42,165 nt of DNA, from positions 1-42,165 of the forward strand of contig JAJFJK010000185.1 of assembly GCA_021774075.1 (NCBI GenBank). Reading direction: 5' to 3'. The position numbers and the translations under genes are program-made. Positions 6,497 through 15,130 of the stretch are shown piece after piece. The notes under the pieces were generated by a model. It was not told where the DNA came from. It was given only the letters and a program-made list of their open reading frames with translations, and searched no databases. The DNA is from Nitrosomonas sp. GTDB lineage: Bacteria > Pseudomonadota > Gammaproteobacteria > Burkholderiales > Nitrosomonadaceae. Position 1 is the stretch's first letter. Each line of letters opens with the position of its first letter.

Positions 6497-8779
6497 TTAG
6501 AACACTATCGATACCGACCCAAGAATACTACGTGGCGTCCCCGGCATGAAACGCAAACCACTGGTTGATACGAAATAGTGTTTATCAAAAATATTTTGCG
6601 CGTTTAGCTGAAAATGAAGCGTCGCGTTGTTAAACTTGTATTTGTAGCCTGCCATTAGGTTCACGACTGCATAACCTGGCGCTTGAGCCGTATTTTCAAG
6701 GTTAGCTTGCCGTTTGCTAACTGCATTCACACCGCCGCCCAGTCTAAGCCCGTAAAGCATGCCTTTTTGTATTTCATAGGTCGTCCACAAACGGGCATTG
6801 TGGCGTGGCACATCATCGAAACGTTGCCCTGTATTACCAGCACCAGTCCCGATAACATTATCTTCGTCGTCTAAAATGAGTGTTTGATCCTGAATAATCT
6901 TTGCAAATGGCGTATAAGCATAGGCCCCGATGAGACGCCAGCCAGGTAATAATTCACCTTGCATATCAAATTCAATACCACGAACTGCCAACTCACCGAC
7001 AGTACGCGAAAAAAAAGGATTAATCGGGTCAGGTGTCGCGACATTTTGCTTCGTCAAATCATAGTACGCAATGGTTGCTAAGAATTTTCCATTCAAGAGT
7101 TCAGATTTTATCCCCACTTCCCATTGCTGCGCACTTTCTGGCGGCAGCTTTCCACCTTGTCGTGCAAGACCGTTTGAGCCACTATAATTTTCAGTATAAC
7201 TGCCATATAAAGACAAAACAGGGATTGGGCGCCATAACAGTCCTGCACGCGGTGTTAGTGCGTCATCACGTGGCTCACCGGTTGATTCGCCACGTTCAAA
7301 CTCGCGTGAGCGAATGCTATCGTAGCGAAAACCTGCCAATACATGAAAATGATAGGGCAGTGTCATCTGATCCTGTAAATATAAGCCAAACCAGTCCTCC
7401 GTTTCGTCGATATCATCGCCGGGAAAATCACGTGAGGGATCGATCGGCGGCGGGCCGCCTGTTTGATAGATCGGATTAATGATATTGAGTGCATTAAATT
7501 CCAATTCATCTTCAGACTCCTCAACAAAACCCCAACGTGTATCTTCCCTATAATAGTCGCCGCCCATCAAAATTCGATGTTTGACGCCCCAGGCTTCAAA
7601 ATGTCCGGTCAAATCAACCACCGTATAATACGACTCGTTGCGGGCATTGCGTAAATCTTCCAGCTGCCGTCTGACTGAACGGCGGTCATCAGATAAAACA
7701 GGGCCTGAAAACGGTGTGGTTACGTTAATTACTTCTGAGCGGAGGATTTCAGTGTTAAAGCGGTGGCGAATTCGCCAGTTATCGTTAAATGCATGGCTCC
7801 AATTGAGGCCCACAACCATATCATCGTATTTCGCCCGGTTAAAAGGCTCACCGAAATATCTACTGCGCGGCACATCCAGAGGTCTATTGCCATCTGCCGG
7901 GATACCATAGTCCGGTGTATTCTTACCTTGTAAATAATCGAACTCCAGATTGATTTGTGTGCGTGGACTAATATCCCAACGCAATACGGGCGCAATAAAA
8001 ATACGTTCACCCTGTACAAAATCACGAAATGAACCGGCATTCTCGTGTGCAAGATTAAAGCGATAACTGAAACCAGCACCAAGCGGGGCTGTTGAATCCA
8101 GCGTTGTGCGATAAAAATCGAAGGAGCCAAACTGCTGCTCGATTTTATGCAAAGGGGTTGATAGCGGTTTCTTGGTAACCATGTTGATGATGCCGCCTGG
8201 CTCAGCCTGTCCATACAATATGGAGCCCGGCCCTTTAAGCACCTCAACCCGTTCAATATTAGCCATATCCCGGCGCCCATTGGAATTTTGATCTTCAAAA
8301 CGGAAGCCATCCCGAAATGGAAACACTTGAAAGCCGCGCAAAGTTATTCCATCAGCAAGTCCGGCATTAGAGACCTCTTGATTAATGCCACTGACATTCT
8401 GCAGCGCCTGATCCAAGCGTATCACCTGCTGATCACGTAACACTTGTCCAGGCACAACCTTAACCGAAAAAGGCGTCTCCATAATCGGTGTATCTGTTTT
8501 GGTAGCCGTGCCGATATTTGGTAGGGCATAAGAAGACCCTTCGGGATCGGGCCGCCCCTTTATGATGATGGGTTCCAGAACTGTCTGTTCACGCTGTACA
8601 ACATCGGACGAGTTGATTTTATGATCGCCCGAGTGCGAACCGGCAACCTGATCTGCGTTTGTCAGCCCACAACCGACTATATTCACAATTAAAAAAGCAG
8701 CCCTAAAAATTAGTCCATGCATAGTGACCATAGTAGTAGGAAGGTACCATTTTTTCACTTGGATTATGGCTGGCTGCAA
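6497..8779 (-). CDS. TonB-dependent siderophore-type receptor
   Basis: This 760-aa outer-membrane receptor should import a ferric siderophore or similar chelate using TonB energy. After a signal peptide (AAFLIVNIVGCGLTNA) comes a TonB-box-like stretch (EPIIIKGR). The plug domain follows, with TPFSVKVVPGQVLRDQQ, LDQALQNVSGI, NIERVEVLKGPGSILYGQAEPGGIINMVTKKP, here quoted only as landmarks within residues about 95-205. The 22-strand barrel fills the rest and ends in Phe (SIVF), as barrels do. The ORF opens at a TTG. GTG 8758, ATG 8731 and ATG 8722 are alternative starts, and no strong ribosome binding site decides between them. It lies 52 bp after a sensor kinase gene, so it is probably the target or partner of that two-component system. 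Confidence 0.93.
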   Translation of the reverse strand: MQPAIIQVKKWYLPTTMVTMHGLIFRAAFLIVNIVGCGLTNADQVAGSHSGDHKINSSDVVQREQTVLEPIIIKGRPDPEGSSYALPNIGTATKTDTPIMETPFSVKVVPGQVLRDQQVIRLDQALQNVSGINQEVSNAGLADGITLRGFQVFPFRDGFRFEDQNSNGRRDMANIERVEVLKGPGSILYGQAEPGGIINMVTKKPLSTPLHKIEQQFGSFDFYRTTLDSTAPLGAGFSYRFNLAHENAGSFRDFVQGERIFIAPVLRWDISPRTQINLEFDYLQGKNTPDYGIPADGNRPLDVPRSRYFGEPFNRAKYDDMVVGLNWSHAFNDNWRIRHRFNTEILRSEVINVTTPFSGPVLSDDRRSVRRQLEDLRNARNESYYTVVDLTGHFEAWGVKHRILMGGDYYREDTRWGFVEESEDELEFNALNIINPIYQTGGPPPIDPSRDFPGDDIDETEDWFGLYLQDQMTLPYHFHVLAGFRYDSIRSREFERGESTGEPRDDALTPRAGLLWRPIPVLSLYGSYTENYSGSNGLARQGGKLPPESAQQWEVGIKSELLNGKFLATIAYYDLTKQNVATPDPINPFFSRTVGELAVRGIEFDMQGELLPGWRLIGAYAYTPFAKIIQDQTLILDDEDNVIGTGAGNTGQRFDDVPRHNARLWTTYEIQKGMLYGLRLGGGVNAVSKRQANLENTAQAPGYAVVNLMAGYKYKFNNATLHFQLNAQNIFDKHYFVSTSGLRFMPGTPRSILGSVSIVF

Positions 8780-8831
8780 AGGGCAACACAGATTCCAGGG
8801 CTATATGTTATTGATGAAATATTTATTGAAA

Positions 8832-10244
8832 CTACAACACTTGATTATGCGGTAGCGATACAGTAAAAATACTTCCTTGCTGAGGCGTACTGTTGACGCT
8901 GATGTCGCCACCATGAGCGTGTATAAACGCCAGTGCCAGATTCAACCCTAAGCCGTTGCCATGCTCTGTGCGGCTCCGATCACAACGATAAAAGCGCTCA
9001 AAAATACGACCGATTTCTTCAGTCGACATGCCAATACCGGTATCTTTAATTGACAGCTTAATCTGTTTACTCTCGTCACTTAATCTAAGTGCAATTCTGC
9101 CTCCCGTAGCGGTATACTTTAAAGCATTGTCTAAAAGACAAGCAAGCGCACGTTGCAGTCTTTGCAGATCACCTTGGGTATGGCTTTGCTTTGGCAAATC
9201 AGCGGAAAGCGTGATGGCTTTATCTTCAGCAACGGGCTGAAACAACTCAACAGCGTCATTGACAAGCTCGACAACATCAATATCCACAATCTTCAGTTTA
9301 GCAGCTCCTGATTCCGCCTCGGCAATGTCCAAAGTCGTGTTGATCATGTCAAGTAACCGGTCACATTCTTCAGTAGTTGTCGCCGCTATCGTTTCCACAT
9401 CTTGCTTTGATCCACCATTAGTCAACGTTATCTCAGCGGCAGCGCGAATACGACCAAGCGGGCTTCTCAAATCATGCGCCAGATTATCAGTCATCTCGCG
9501 CATGCCGATAATCAGCGACTGTATGCGGTCAAGCATGGCGTTGAACGCATGTGCTAAATTATCCAGCTCATCACCGTGAGACTTAACGGATACGCGCTTT
9601 TCAAGCGCATCACCTGTAATCGCACTGGCTGCACGGGTGATTTCTTGCACGCCACGCAACGCTCTTTTTGCCATAAACCAGCCGATTGGGCCACCGAGTA
9701 AGAAGACAGCAGTGCACATCATCAGGAAACCTTGCAATAAGGTGCCCATAAAATCCGCATTCTCTTCTAAGGATTCTCCCATTTCCAATACGATATCCGG
9801 CCCGATAAGTGCATAGATGCTGCGCACAGCGTATTCGTGTTGCGGTAATTTGATTGTTGCTAACAAAGGTTCATTGACGCTGCGCAATTGTGCAAGGATC
9901 TCCGTTGGCACTGTTAACCCTGACCACGCAGAAAGGTCAGATGTTGCCAGCAAGTCGCCATTGGCTGTCCATAAACGAAAAAAAGTTTGTTCTGCTTCTC
10001 TGCCTTGCGTCTCTAATATCATCTCGCTTTTAACGCGCTCGAGACCGCCGACGTGCATAAAAGCAGCAAATTCACCCATATCCTCTGCAAGGTCTTCGTC
10101 AGTTTTTTCATGTAGCGCAGCAGCAACCAGAAAATAGGTGACTATGAAAGCAATAATAGAAAAAACAAAAAATATCGCGGCGTACCATGCGGTTAGCCGC
10201 AATGCGAGAGAACGCCTGAATTTATTCGTTATCTTTGAGAACAT
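8832..10244 (-). CDS. Two-component sensor histidine kinase
   Basis: This is a membrane sensor kinase of the CusS/QseC-like class, about 470 aa. It has an N-terminal membrane segment (FFVFSIIAFIVTYFLVA), a periplasmic domain of about 130 residues, a second membrane segment (GFLMMCTAVFLLGGPIGWFM) and a HAMP linker. The dimerisation domain has the phospho-acceptor His in NLAHDLRSPLGR, and the ATPase domain has N, G1 and G2 boxes (LDNALKYT, DTGIGMS, GNGLGLNLA). The frame opens at a GTG at 10256. I prefer ATG 10244, which still overlaps the end of the regulator gene by 23 bp and so indicates translational coupling. The signal is unknown, and the receptor gene next door suggests a metal or siderophore cue. 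Confidence 0.92.
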   Translation of the reverse strand: MFSKITNKFRRSLALRLTAWYAAIFFVFSIIAFIVTYFLVAAALHEKTDEDLAEDMGEFAAFMHVGGLERVKSEMILETQGREAEQTFFRLWTANGDLLATSDLSAWSGLTVPTEILAQLRSVNEPLLATIKLPQHEYAVRSIYALIGPDIVLEMGESLEENADFMGTLLQGFLMMCTAVFLLGGPIGWFMAKRALRGVQEITRAASAITGDALEKRVSVKSHGDELDNLAHAFNAMLDRIQSLIIGMREMTDNLAHDLRSPLGRIRAAAEITLTNGGSKQDVETIAATTTEECDRLLDMINTTLDIAEAESGAAKLKIVDIDVVELVNDAVELFQPVAEDKAITLSADLPKQSHTQGDLQRLQRALACLLDNALKYTATGGRIALRLSDESKQIKLSIKDTGIGMSTEEIGRIFERFYRCDRSRTEHGNGLGLNLALAFIHAHGGDISVNSTPQQGSIFTVSLPHNQVL

Positions 10245-10899
10245 AACCAAACCCACGTACAGTATGGATTAAATGTGTATCAAAACCTTTGTCGACTTTA
10301 TCACGCAAACGGCTGATACGAGACTCGACTACATTGGTTCCCGGATCAAAATTGTAATCCCAGACATGTTCCATGATCATCGTTTTAGAAACAACGCGGC
10401 CCGCATTACGCGCAAGAAACTCAAGCAGGCAAAATTCACGTGGTTGTAGTGTGATTTTTTGTCCCGAGCGGGTGACAATATGCTTGAGTAAATCGATAGA
10501 CAAATCACCGACTTTGATGCCGGTAGGTTCCGGTGTATCACTTGCACGTCTAATCAAAGCTTGAATACGAGCCAATAACTCTGAAAAAGCAAATGGCTTG
10601 GTGAGATAATCATCACCGCCCGCATGCAACCCTTCAACTCTTTCATCAATCGAACGTTTGGCACTGAGAATAATGACCGGCAACTTGATATGCCGTTGTC
10701 GCAACTGCTCAATAATTGACAGTCCATCCAACCCAGGCAACATAATATCTATCAGCGCTGCATCATACGAGGATGTCAGCGCCATCTGTAGCCCGGCATT
10801 ACCGTTACAGGTATGCTCAATGACAAAACCTGCTTCTTTTAATCCCTTGCTGATAAAAGTTGCGATCTTTAGATCATCTTCAACTAATAATAAACGCAT
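10222..10899 (-). CDS. OmpR/PhoB-family response regulator
   Basis: This 225-aa regulator starts with a receiver domain: acidic pocket VEDD at 6-9, phospho-acceptor Asp51 in LIDIMLPG, and Lys in LTKPF. It ends with a winged-helix DNA-binding domain (LQPREFCLLEFLARNAGRVV, VESRISRLRDKVD, HTVRGFGYVL). It is the first gene of the regulator-kinase-receptor operon and overlaps the kinase start. Family knowledge suggests it activates its own operon when phosphorylated. I did not find a convincing tandem operator in the 160 bp upstream. Confidence 0.94.
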   Translation of the reverse strand: MRLLLVEDDLKIATFISKGLKEAGFVIEHTCNGNAGLQMALTSSYDAALIDIMLPGLDGLSIIEQLRQRHIKLPVIILSAKRSIDERVEGLHAGGDDYLTKPFAFSELLARIQALIRRASDTPEPTGIKVGDLSIDLLKHIVTRSGQKITLQPREFCLLEFLARNAGRVVSKTMIMEHVWDYNFDPGTNVVESRISRLRDKVDKGFDTHLIHTVRGFGYVLKDNE

Positions 10900-11006
10900 A
10901 GAATGTTTCTGGATCTTTGAACAAATACCCAGACATTATCCATTAATAGTTGCAATTTTGGTGCTACATTGCCAAATGGTCATATTTCTGTCTCGCGTCA
11001 ACTATC

Positions 11007-11040
11007 TTGTCCGGTTTGACGACAATTAAGTTGTCCGGTT
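11007..11040. repeat. Paired TTGTCCGGTT repeats, likely IS21-type element end
   Basis: Two exact copies of TTGTCCGGTT lie at 11007-11016 and 11031-11040, 24 bp apart, just beyond the stop codon of the istB-like remnant. IS21-family elements carry repeated transposase-binding sites inside their ends, so this is probably the surviving right end. The outer boundary is not certain. Confidence 0.55.
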
Positions 11041-11061
11041 GAATGGCTGAGAATTATTTTT

Positions 11062-11502
11062 TCAAATGTTGTTTTTCCGATAACTTTCTCCTTCGATTTC
11101 TAAGATGTGTGCATGATGGATAACGCGGTCAATGGCAGCAACAGTCATCATGGAATCGGGGAAGATTTGATCCCACTGGCTGAAGGGTTGATTGGATGTG
11201 ATAATCAAACTGCCACTTTCATAGCGATGCGCAATGAATTCAAACAACACCTGCGTTTCGCCATCACTCTTCTTAACGTATCCGATATCGTCAATGATCA
11301 GCACACGGTACTTATCCATACGCGTCATATAGGTCATTAAGTCGAGATTCTTTTTTGCCACCAGGAGTTGTTGTGCCAGATCAGTAGCAGTCAACCATTT
11401 AACACGTACACCTTTGTTGATGAGTTGGTAACCTAGAGCACAGGCAACATGAGACTTGCCGACACCGGATGGGCCAAACAATAAAACATTATCAGCCTGC
11501 AA
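11062..11502 (-). pseudogene. istB: Truncated IS21-family helper ATPase (istB)
   Basis: The 146-aa frame matches the C-terminal two thirds of IstB, the AAA+ ATPase that assists IS21 transposase. The Walker A motif GPSGVGKSH is at residues 9-17 and the Walker B strand VLIIDDIGYV follows. Sensor motif ITSNQP and the tail AAIDRVIHHAHILEIEGESYR complete the family signature. The N-terminal domain is missing. The in-frame sequence just upstream (about 11503-11540, GKISTLIDNQWAL) belongs partly to the family and then runs into unrelated DNA. No istA transposase is present, so the element is dead. Presence on one side of a TTGTCCGGTT-type end supports an IS21 relic. Confidence 0.85.
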
Positions 11503-11540
11503 TGCCCATTGGTTGTCAATCAGCGTTGAAATTTTGCCAG

Positions 11541-11833
11541 TTTTTTCCAGAAAACAGCGCCCAGATTTACCAGTATAATTTTTATATTGTTGTTTTAAAT
11601 AATTAATTCATTGAAGGGCAGGAGCTGACACTAGAAAATATTAGAAGCTGATTAACAGAAACTGAATTCAGAGTCTGTTTCTGGCCCAGACTGTGTGAAA
11701 ACTCAAAATCTGTTTTTAGTGGCTAATCCTGCAACCATAGTAATGCTTAAAAACGATATAAGCGGTTAGAGCCAGCTGTCATTATTATTATGCGGCGATG
11801 CATTTTTTGAAAACATCGCCATTGACACTTTTA
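11541..11833. other. Noncoding region with solitary repeat terminus and hairpin
   Basis: At 11683-11704 there is one copy of the 22-bp terminus (GGCCCAGACTGTGTGAAAAC plus TC) that bounds the 177-bp element at 2369. No inverted partner is visible nearby, so it is a solo end. A hairpin GGCGATG/CATCGCC (11794-11820) lies downstream of the next minus-strand gene and may mark its transcript end. Confidence 0.55.
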
Positions 11834-12025
11834 TTATTTTCTTCTATAAAAAAGATAAGTCAATAAAAACATGACAGATCCCAGTAGAATAAAAAAGAGT
11901 GAGAACTCAGGACTTATCTCTGTATATCCATCATATTTTAAAATCGTTTTGCCGTTAACAAGTCCAATAATACCCGTCATAATCATAAATAAAGAGGCGA
12001 TGTACCAAGAGGTTTGACGTTTCAT
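11834..12025 (-). CDS. Small two-helix membrane protein, unknown function
   Basis: The product is 63 aa with two predicted membrane helices: YIASLFMIMTGIIGLV near the N-terminus and FSLFFILLGSVMFLLTYLF near the C-terminus, joined by a short polar loop. It ends in a basic YRRK tail, so both termini are probably cytoplasmic. An AGGAAC ribosome binding site stands a few bases before the ATG. I do not recognise the family. The hydrophobic pattern and start signal favour a real gene over a chance frame. Confidence 0.55.
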   Translation of the reverse strand: MKRQTSWYIASLFMIMTGIIGLVNGKTILKYDGYTEISPEFSLFFILLGSVMFLLTYLFYRRK

Positions 12026-12215
12026 TTGTTCCTGTTTTTTTAGATTTTATTTTTTTAAGCTCTTGAATATTTTAATTGATAATACATTTTAATGCCATAT
12101 AAACAGATCGATTGGGTCAGTCTCGATTGAAATAAAAACAAACTTATAACCATGATTTCAGAATTTACAAATGATGGCTTTGGGTCGTAAGCAGGCAGTT
12201 GGATTGTATGTAATG

Positions 12216-12590
12216 CTAATTCGCCTCATAGCGCCCATTATTATTGATACAAGTTTCTTCAATAAACGCTGGTTCCCAGTCTGCTTTATTGGCAACATTG
12301 CGATAATAGTGTTTATCAAAAATAATGTCGTCGGGGTCTCGGTATCTCAGGCATTGTCCGATACGATCTTCAGCAGGGCATAGCGCGTCTGTGGTGCAGT
12401 GTTTTGTGATTAATTGCCTGTCGGCGGCAGATAATGTGCTTAAACGATATTCTTCACACATGCCCTGTTTTTCAATTCGGTCACACATGGCCATTCCTCT
12501 TGCGTTGTCAGGAGTTTGGCTATAGGTAATGCCGATTAATCCAGTTAAAAGAAATGCTGTAGCCAGTAGTAATATAAAAGTTTTTTTCAA
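12216..12590 (-). CDS. Small secreted Cys-containing protein (TTG start)
   Basis: The 124-aa product has a signal peptide (KKTFILLLATAFLLTGLIGITYS, cleavage about residue 24) followed by a polar domain with six cysteines, suggesting periplasmic disulphides. The start codon is TTG, supported by a perfect AAGGAGG five bases upstream, and no ATG is available before the signal peptide. I know no function for this family. It is oriented away from the SEC-C gene, so the two share a short divergent upstream region. Confidence 0.7.
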   Translation of the reverse strand: MKKTFILLLATAFLLTGLIGITYSQTPDNARGMAMCDRIEKQGMCEEYRLSTLSAADRQLITKHCTTDALCPAEDRIGQCLRYRDPDDIIFDKHYYRNVANKADWEPAFIEETCINNNGRYEAN

Positions 12591-12681
12591 CGAAGCCTCC
12601 TTGTTTTATTTTTTTCTATATATTTGATGATATTTAGCATTATAGTTGGCTTAAAGATTGCTAATCAACAAAGTAAAGTAA

Positions 12682-13155
12682 ATGAACGCTAATTTTAAAG
12701 GTTGCCCATGTGGTTCAGGGCGAGACTATGTGTGTTGTTGTGGCCGCTATATCGATGCGGGTGATGTGCCACAGTATCCGGAACAATTGATGCGTTCACG
12801 TTATACGGCTTATGTATTGTGTCATAGCGATTATTTGTTGCAGACGTGGCACGCGGATAACAGGCCAGTGCAGTTAGATTTGGAGCAGGGATTAAACTGG
12901 TTAGGTCTGGAAATCGTTGATTGTCAGGGTGGTAGTGAAGCGGGTGAGAATGAGGGCTTTGTTGAGTTTATAGTCCGTTTTGAAAGCAATGGCAGGGCGA
13001 GTGCTTTGCATGAACGCAGCCAGTTTATACGTGAACATGATCGATGGTATTATGCTGATGGTGATATCTTTCCGCAACCTGTAGTTGAGAAAACGTCTCG
13101 TAATGCGTTGTGTCCTTGTGGTAGTGGGAAGAAGTTTAAGCGCTGTTGCGGATAA
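12682..13155 (+). CDS. YchJ-family SEC-C motif protein
   Basis: This 157-aa protein matches the YchJ (UPF0225) family. It has a Cys-rich SEC-C-like motif at each end: CPCGSGRDYVCCCG near residue 8 and CPCGSGKKFKRCCG at the C-terminus. Each can bind one zinc ion. The middle part (PEQLMRSRYTAYVLCHSDYLLQTWH, given as a landmark) is the NTF2-like core with the conserved LMRSRYTAY. The role is unknown, and zinc-binding SEC-C modules are otherwise seen on SecA. A 142-bp repeat begins five bases after the stop codon. Confidence 0.9.
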   Translation: MNANFKGCPCGSGRDYVCCCGRYIDAGDVPQYPEQLMRSRYTAYVLCHSDYLLQTWHADNRPVQLDLEQGLNWLGLEIVDCQGGSEAGENEGFVEFIVRFESNGRASALHERSQFIREHDRWYYADGDIFPQPVVEKTSRNALCPCGSGKKFKRCCG

Positions 13156-13160
13156 ATTTT

Positions 13161-13302
13161 AGGGTACCTCTAATAATCCAGATTTCATCCCAACTGCTGC
13201 GTTGCGGAGAAAATTTCTTGCTGTCATACCAACCATATGCTGTGCTACAAAATTTTTCCGCGCCTTGCATTTGGGCGAACTCTGGATTTTTAGAGGCACC
13301 CT
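13161..13302. repeat. Repeat family A, complete copy (142 bp)
   Basis: The element starts AGGGTACCTCTAATAATCCA and ends with the inverted terminus TGGATTTTTAGAGGCACCCT. It fills the space between the convergent SEC-C gene and rluD. Its right end is directly adjacent to the rluD stop codon (13303-13305). Other copies occur at 19557 (deleted), 23665 (inverted) and 32734 (interrupted), with partial ends at 27177 and 27620. It has no coding capacity and fits a miniature inverted-repeat element that can also act as a terminator hairpin. Confidence 0.85.
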
Positions 13303-14316
13303 TTATTGTGACAGCTCCCGGAGCGTTTGTAGCAGTTGATGCATATCATCGGGTAATGGAGCTTCCCATTGCATGATTTGTTTGCTTTGTGGATGGGTCA
13401 GGGCCAGTTTTTGTGCGTGCAGTGCTTGTCGCGTGAAACGGATTAATAACTGACCGACTGTCGGCTGTGTTTTCTTTGGTTTGCCGCCATACACGGGATC
13501 ACCAACCAAAGGGTGGCCGATGTTTTGCATATGCACTCGGATTTGGTGCGTGCGCCCTGTTTCGAGACTGCATTGCAGCAGGGTGCAGCCTTCAAAGGTT
13601 TCGATAGGTTGGTAATGCGTGCGTGCAGGTTTGCCTTTAACGGTGACGGCCATTTTGGTGCGCTGTACGGGATGACGGCCTATGGCGGCATCTACAGCGC
13701 CACTGAATTCTACCTCGCCGAGCACCAAAGCCATGTAATCACGTTTAACGGTGTGGTGTTGCAATTGGCGCACTAAGCTGGTTTGCGCTTCTATGGTTTT
13801 TGCCACCACTAATAAACCACTGGTTTCTTTGTCCAGACGGTGCACAATGCCGACACGCGGAATATTTGATAACTGCGGGGCGTGATGTAACAGTGCGTTT
13901 AGCATGGTGCCATGCCAATTGCCATTACCTGGATGAACAACCAGACCTGCTGGTTTATTGATGACGATAATTGTGTCATCCTCAAAGATAATATCCAGTT
14001 CGATATCTTCAGCACTATGCGTTGATTCTGTGACGGTTTCATGCGGGGTGATCTGGATGCGTTCATTGCCCCAAACTTTTTGTTTTACCGTTGTTGTCTG
14101 GCCATCAAGCAGAACCCGCTGTTCTGTTATCCAAGTCTGTAAACGCCCACGTGACCAGTTTGGCAGCAGTTTTGCCAGCGCTTGATCAAGCCGTAAACCA
14201 GCGCAATCAACGGGGATGATTAAATCAATGATTGATTCACTTGTTTCGTTGCATAGTTGTGAGGGTGGCTTTACGCTATAATTATCAGGTAGGTTTTGAT
14301 CTTTTGTGGAATTCAT
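13303..14316 (-). CDS. rluD: 23S rRNA pseudouridine synthase RluD
   Basis: RluD makes pseudouridines at 1911, 1915 and 1917 in helix 69 of 23S rRNA. The 337-aa protein has an N-terminal S4 RNA-binding domain (LRLDQALAKLLPNWSRGRLQ, about residues 41-90). The catalytic domain follows, with HRLDKETSG containing the catalytic Asp162, and later GRTHQIRVHMQNIGHPLVGDP and YGG. An unusual N-terminal extension of about 30 residues precedes the S4 domain, and no other start codon lies in it. Its ATG is separated by only one base from the divergent bamD ATG. The rluD/bamD neighbourhood is also seen in Escherichia coli, which supports the identification. Confidence 0.93.
   Translation of the reverse strand: MNSTKDQNLPDNYSVKPPSQLCNETSESIIDLIIPVDCAGLRLDQALAKLLPNWSRGRLQTWITEQRVLLDGQTTTVKQKVWGNERIQITPHETVTESTHSAEDIELDIIFEDDTIIVINKPAGLVVHPGNGNWHGTMLNALLHHAPQLSNIPRVGIVHRLDKETSGLLVVAKTIEAQTSLVRQLQHHTVKRDYMALVLGEVEFSGAVDAAIGRHPVQRTKMAVTVKGKPARTHYQPIETFEGCTLLQCSLETGRTHQIRVHMQNIGHPLVGDPVYGGKPKKTQPTVGQLLIRFTRQALHAQKLALTHPQSKQIMQWEAPLPDDMHQLLQTLRELSQ
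14277..14282 (+). promoter_or_regulatory. Possible -10 box (TATAAT) for bamD inside rluD
   Basis: A consensus TATAAT lies 36 bp before the bamD ATG, within the first codons of divergent rluD. A matching -35 is weak (TAGTTG at 17-bp spacing). As the two start codons nearly touch, each promoter must lie inside the other gene, which makes this position plausible. Confidence 0.35.
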
Positions 14317-14317
14317 T

Positions 14318-15118
14318 ATGTTGCGTTGTTTAACGTTAGTTTTAGTGTTGTTACTATCAGCTTGTGGTGCGTTCTCAGATAAGAAAGAGGACGACCAAAA
14401 CTGGTCTGCCGGTAAGTTCTATTCTGAAGCAAGAGACAAGCTAAACGAGGGGAATTATACCGCGGCTATTCAACTATTTTCTTCTCTTGAGGCACGTTAT
14501 CCCTATGGTCGTTTTGCTCAGCAGGCGCAGCTTGAAACAGCCTACGCTTATTATAAAGACCAGGAACCGGCCTCAGCAATTGCCGCAGCCGAGCGTTTTA
14601 TAAGCTTGCACCCAAATCACCCAAATGTAGATTACGCATATTATATCAGAGGGTTGTCAGATTTTAATGATGACTGGGGCATCATGAATTTTATGATGAA
14701 GGGTTTTCTTAAACAGGACATGAGTGAGCGCGATTCCAAAGCGTCCCGCGAATCATTTGAGAATTTCAGGGCTTTGGTTGCACGCTTTCCTGACAGCAAA
14801 TATGCGCCCGATTCACGCCAACGTATGGCGCATTTGTTAAATGTCGTCGCCATGAATGAAGTGCATGTGGCGCGTTACTATATGAAACGGAAAGCTTATA
14901 TTGCTGCCGCCAATCGGGCGCAGCATGCGGTCAAAGAATATCCCCTTACACCGTCAACGGAGGAAGCGCTGTATATCATGATGAGAGCTTATGAAGAGCT
15001 TGAAATGTATGATCTGCGTGATGATGCCAAGCGCGTTCTGGTAAGAAACTTTCCTCACAGTGAATTTCTAAATGATACGGTGGAAACTGATACCAAGTCA
15101 TGGTGGCAACTCTGGTAA
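14318..15118 (+). CDS. bamD: Outer membrane assembly lipoprotein BamD
   Basis: BamD is the essential lipoprotein of the BAM complex, which folds beta-barrel proteins into the outer membrane. The 266-aa precursor begins with a lipoprotein signal peptide and lipobox LLSAC, so it is anchored by the Cys near residue 16. The mature part has TPR-type helical repeats: FYSEARDKLNEGNYTAAIQL, RYPYGRFAQQAQLETAYAYY and later AANRAQHAVKEYP. I use ATG 14318, not the GTG at 14306, because it puts the lipobox at the normal position. It is divergent from rluD with a single base between start codons. Its TonB receptor and other porin clients depend on BAM. Confidence 0.94.
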   Translation: MLRCLTLVLVLLLSACGAFSDKKEDDQNWSAGKFYSEARDKLNEGNYTAAIQLFSSLEARYPYGRFAQQAQLETAYAYYKDQEPASAIAAAERFISLHPNHPNVDYAYYIRGLSDFNDDWGIMNFMMKGFLKQDMSERDSKASRESFENFRALVARFPDSKYAPDSRQRMAHLLNVVAMNEVHVARYYMKRKAYIAAANRAQHAVKEYPLTPSTEEALYIMMRAYEELEMYDLRDDAKRVLVRNFPHSEFLNDTVETDTKSWWQLW

Positions 15119-15130
15119 GGGTAAATATCA

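Noticed and set aside
7033-7910. Plus-strand frames opposite the TonB receptor
   Set aside because: They are antisense to a strongly conserved receptor, with no start signals or domain patterns.
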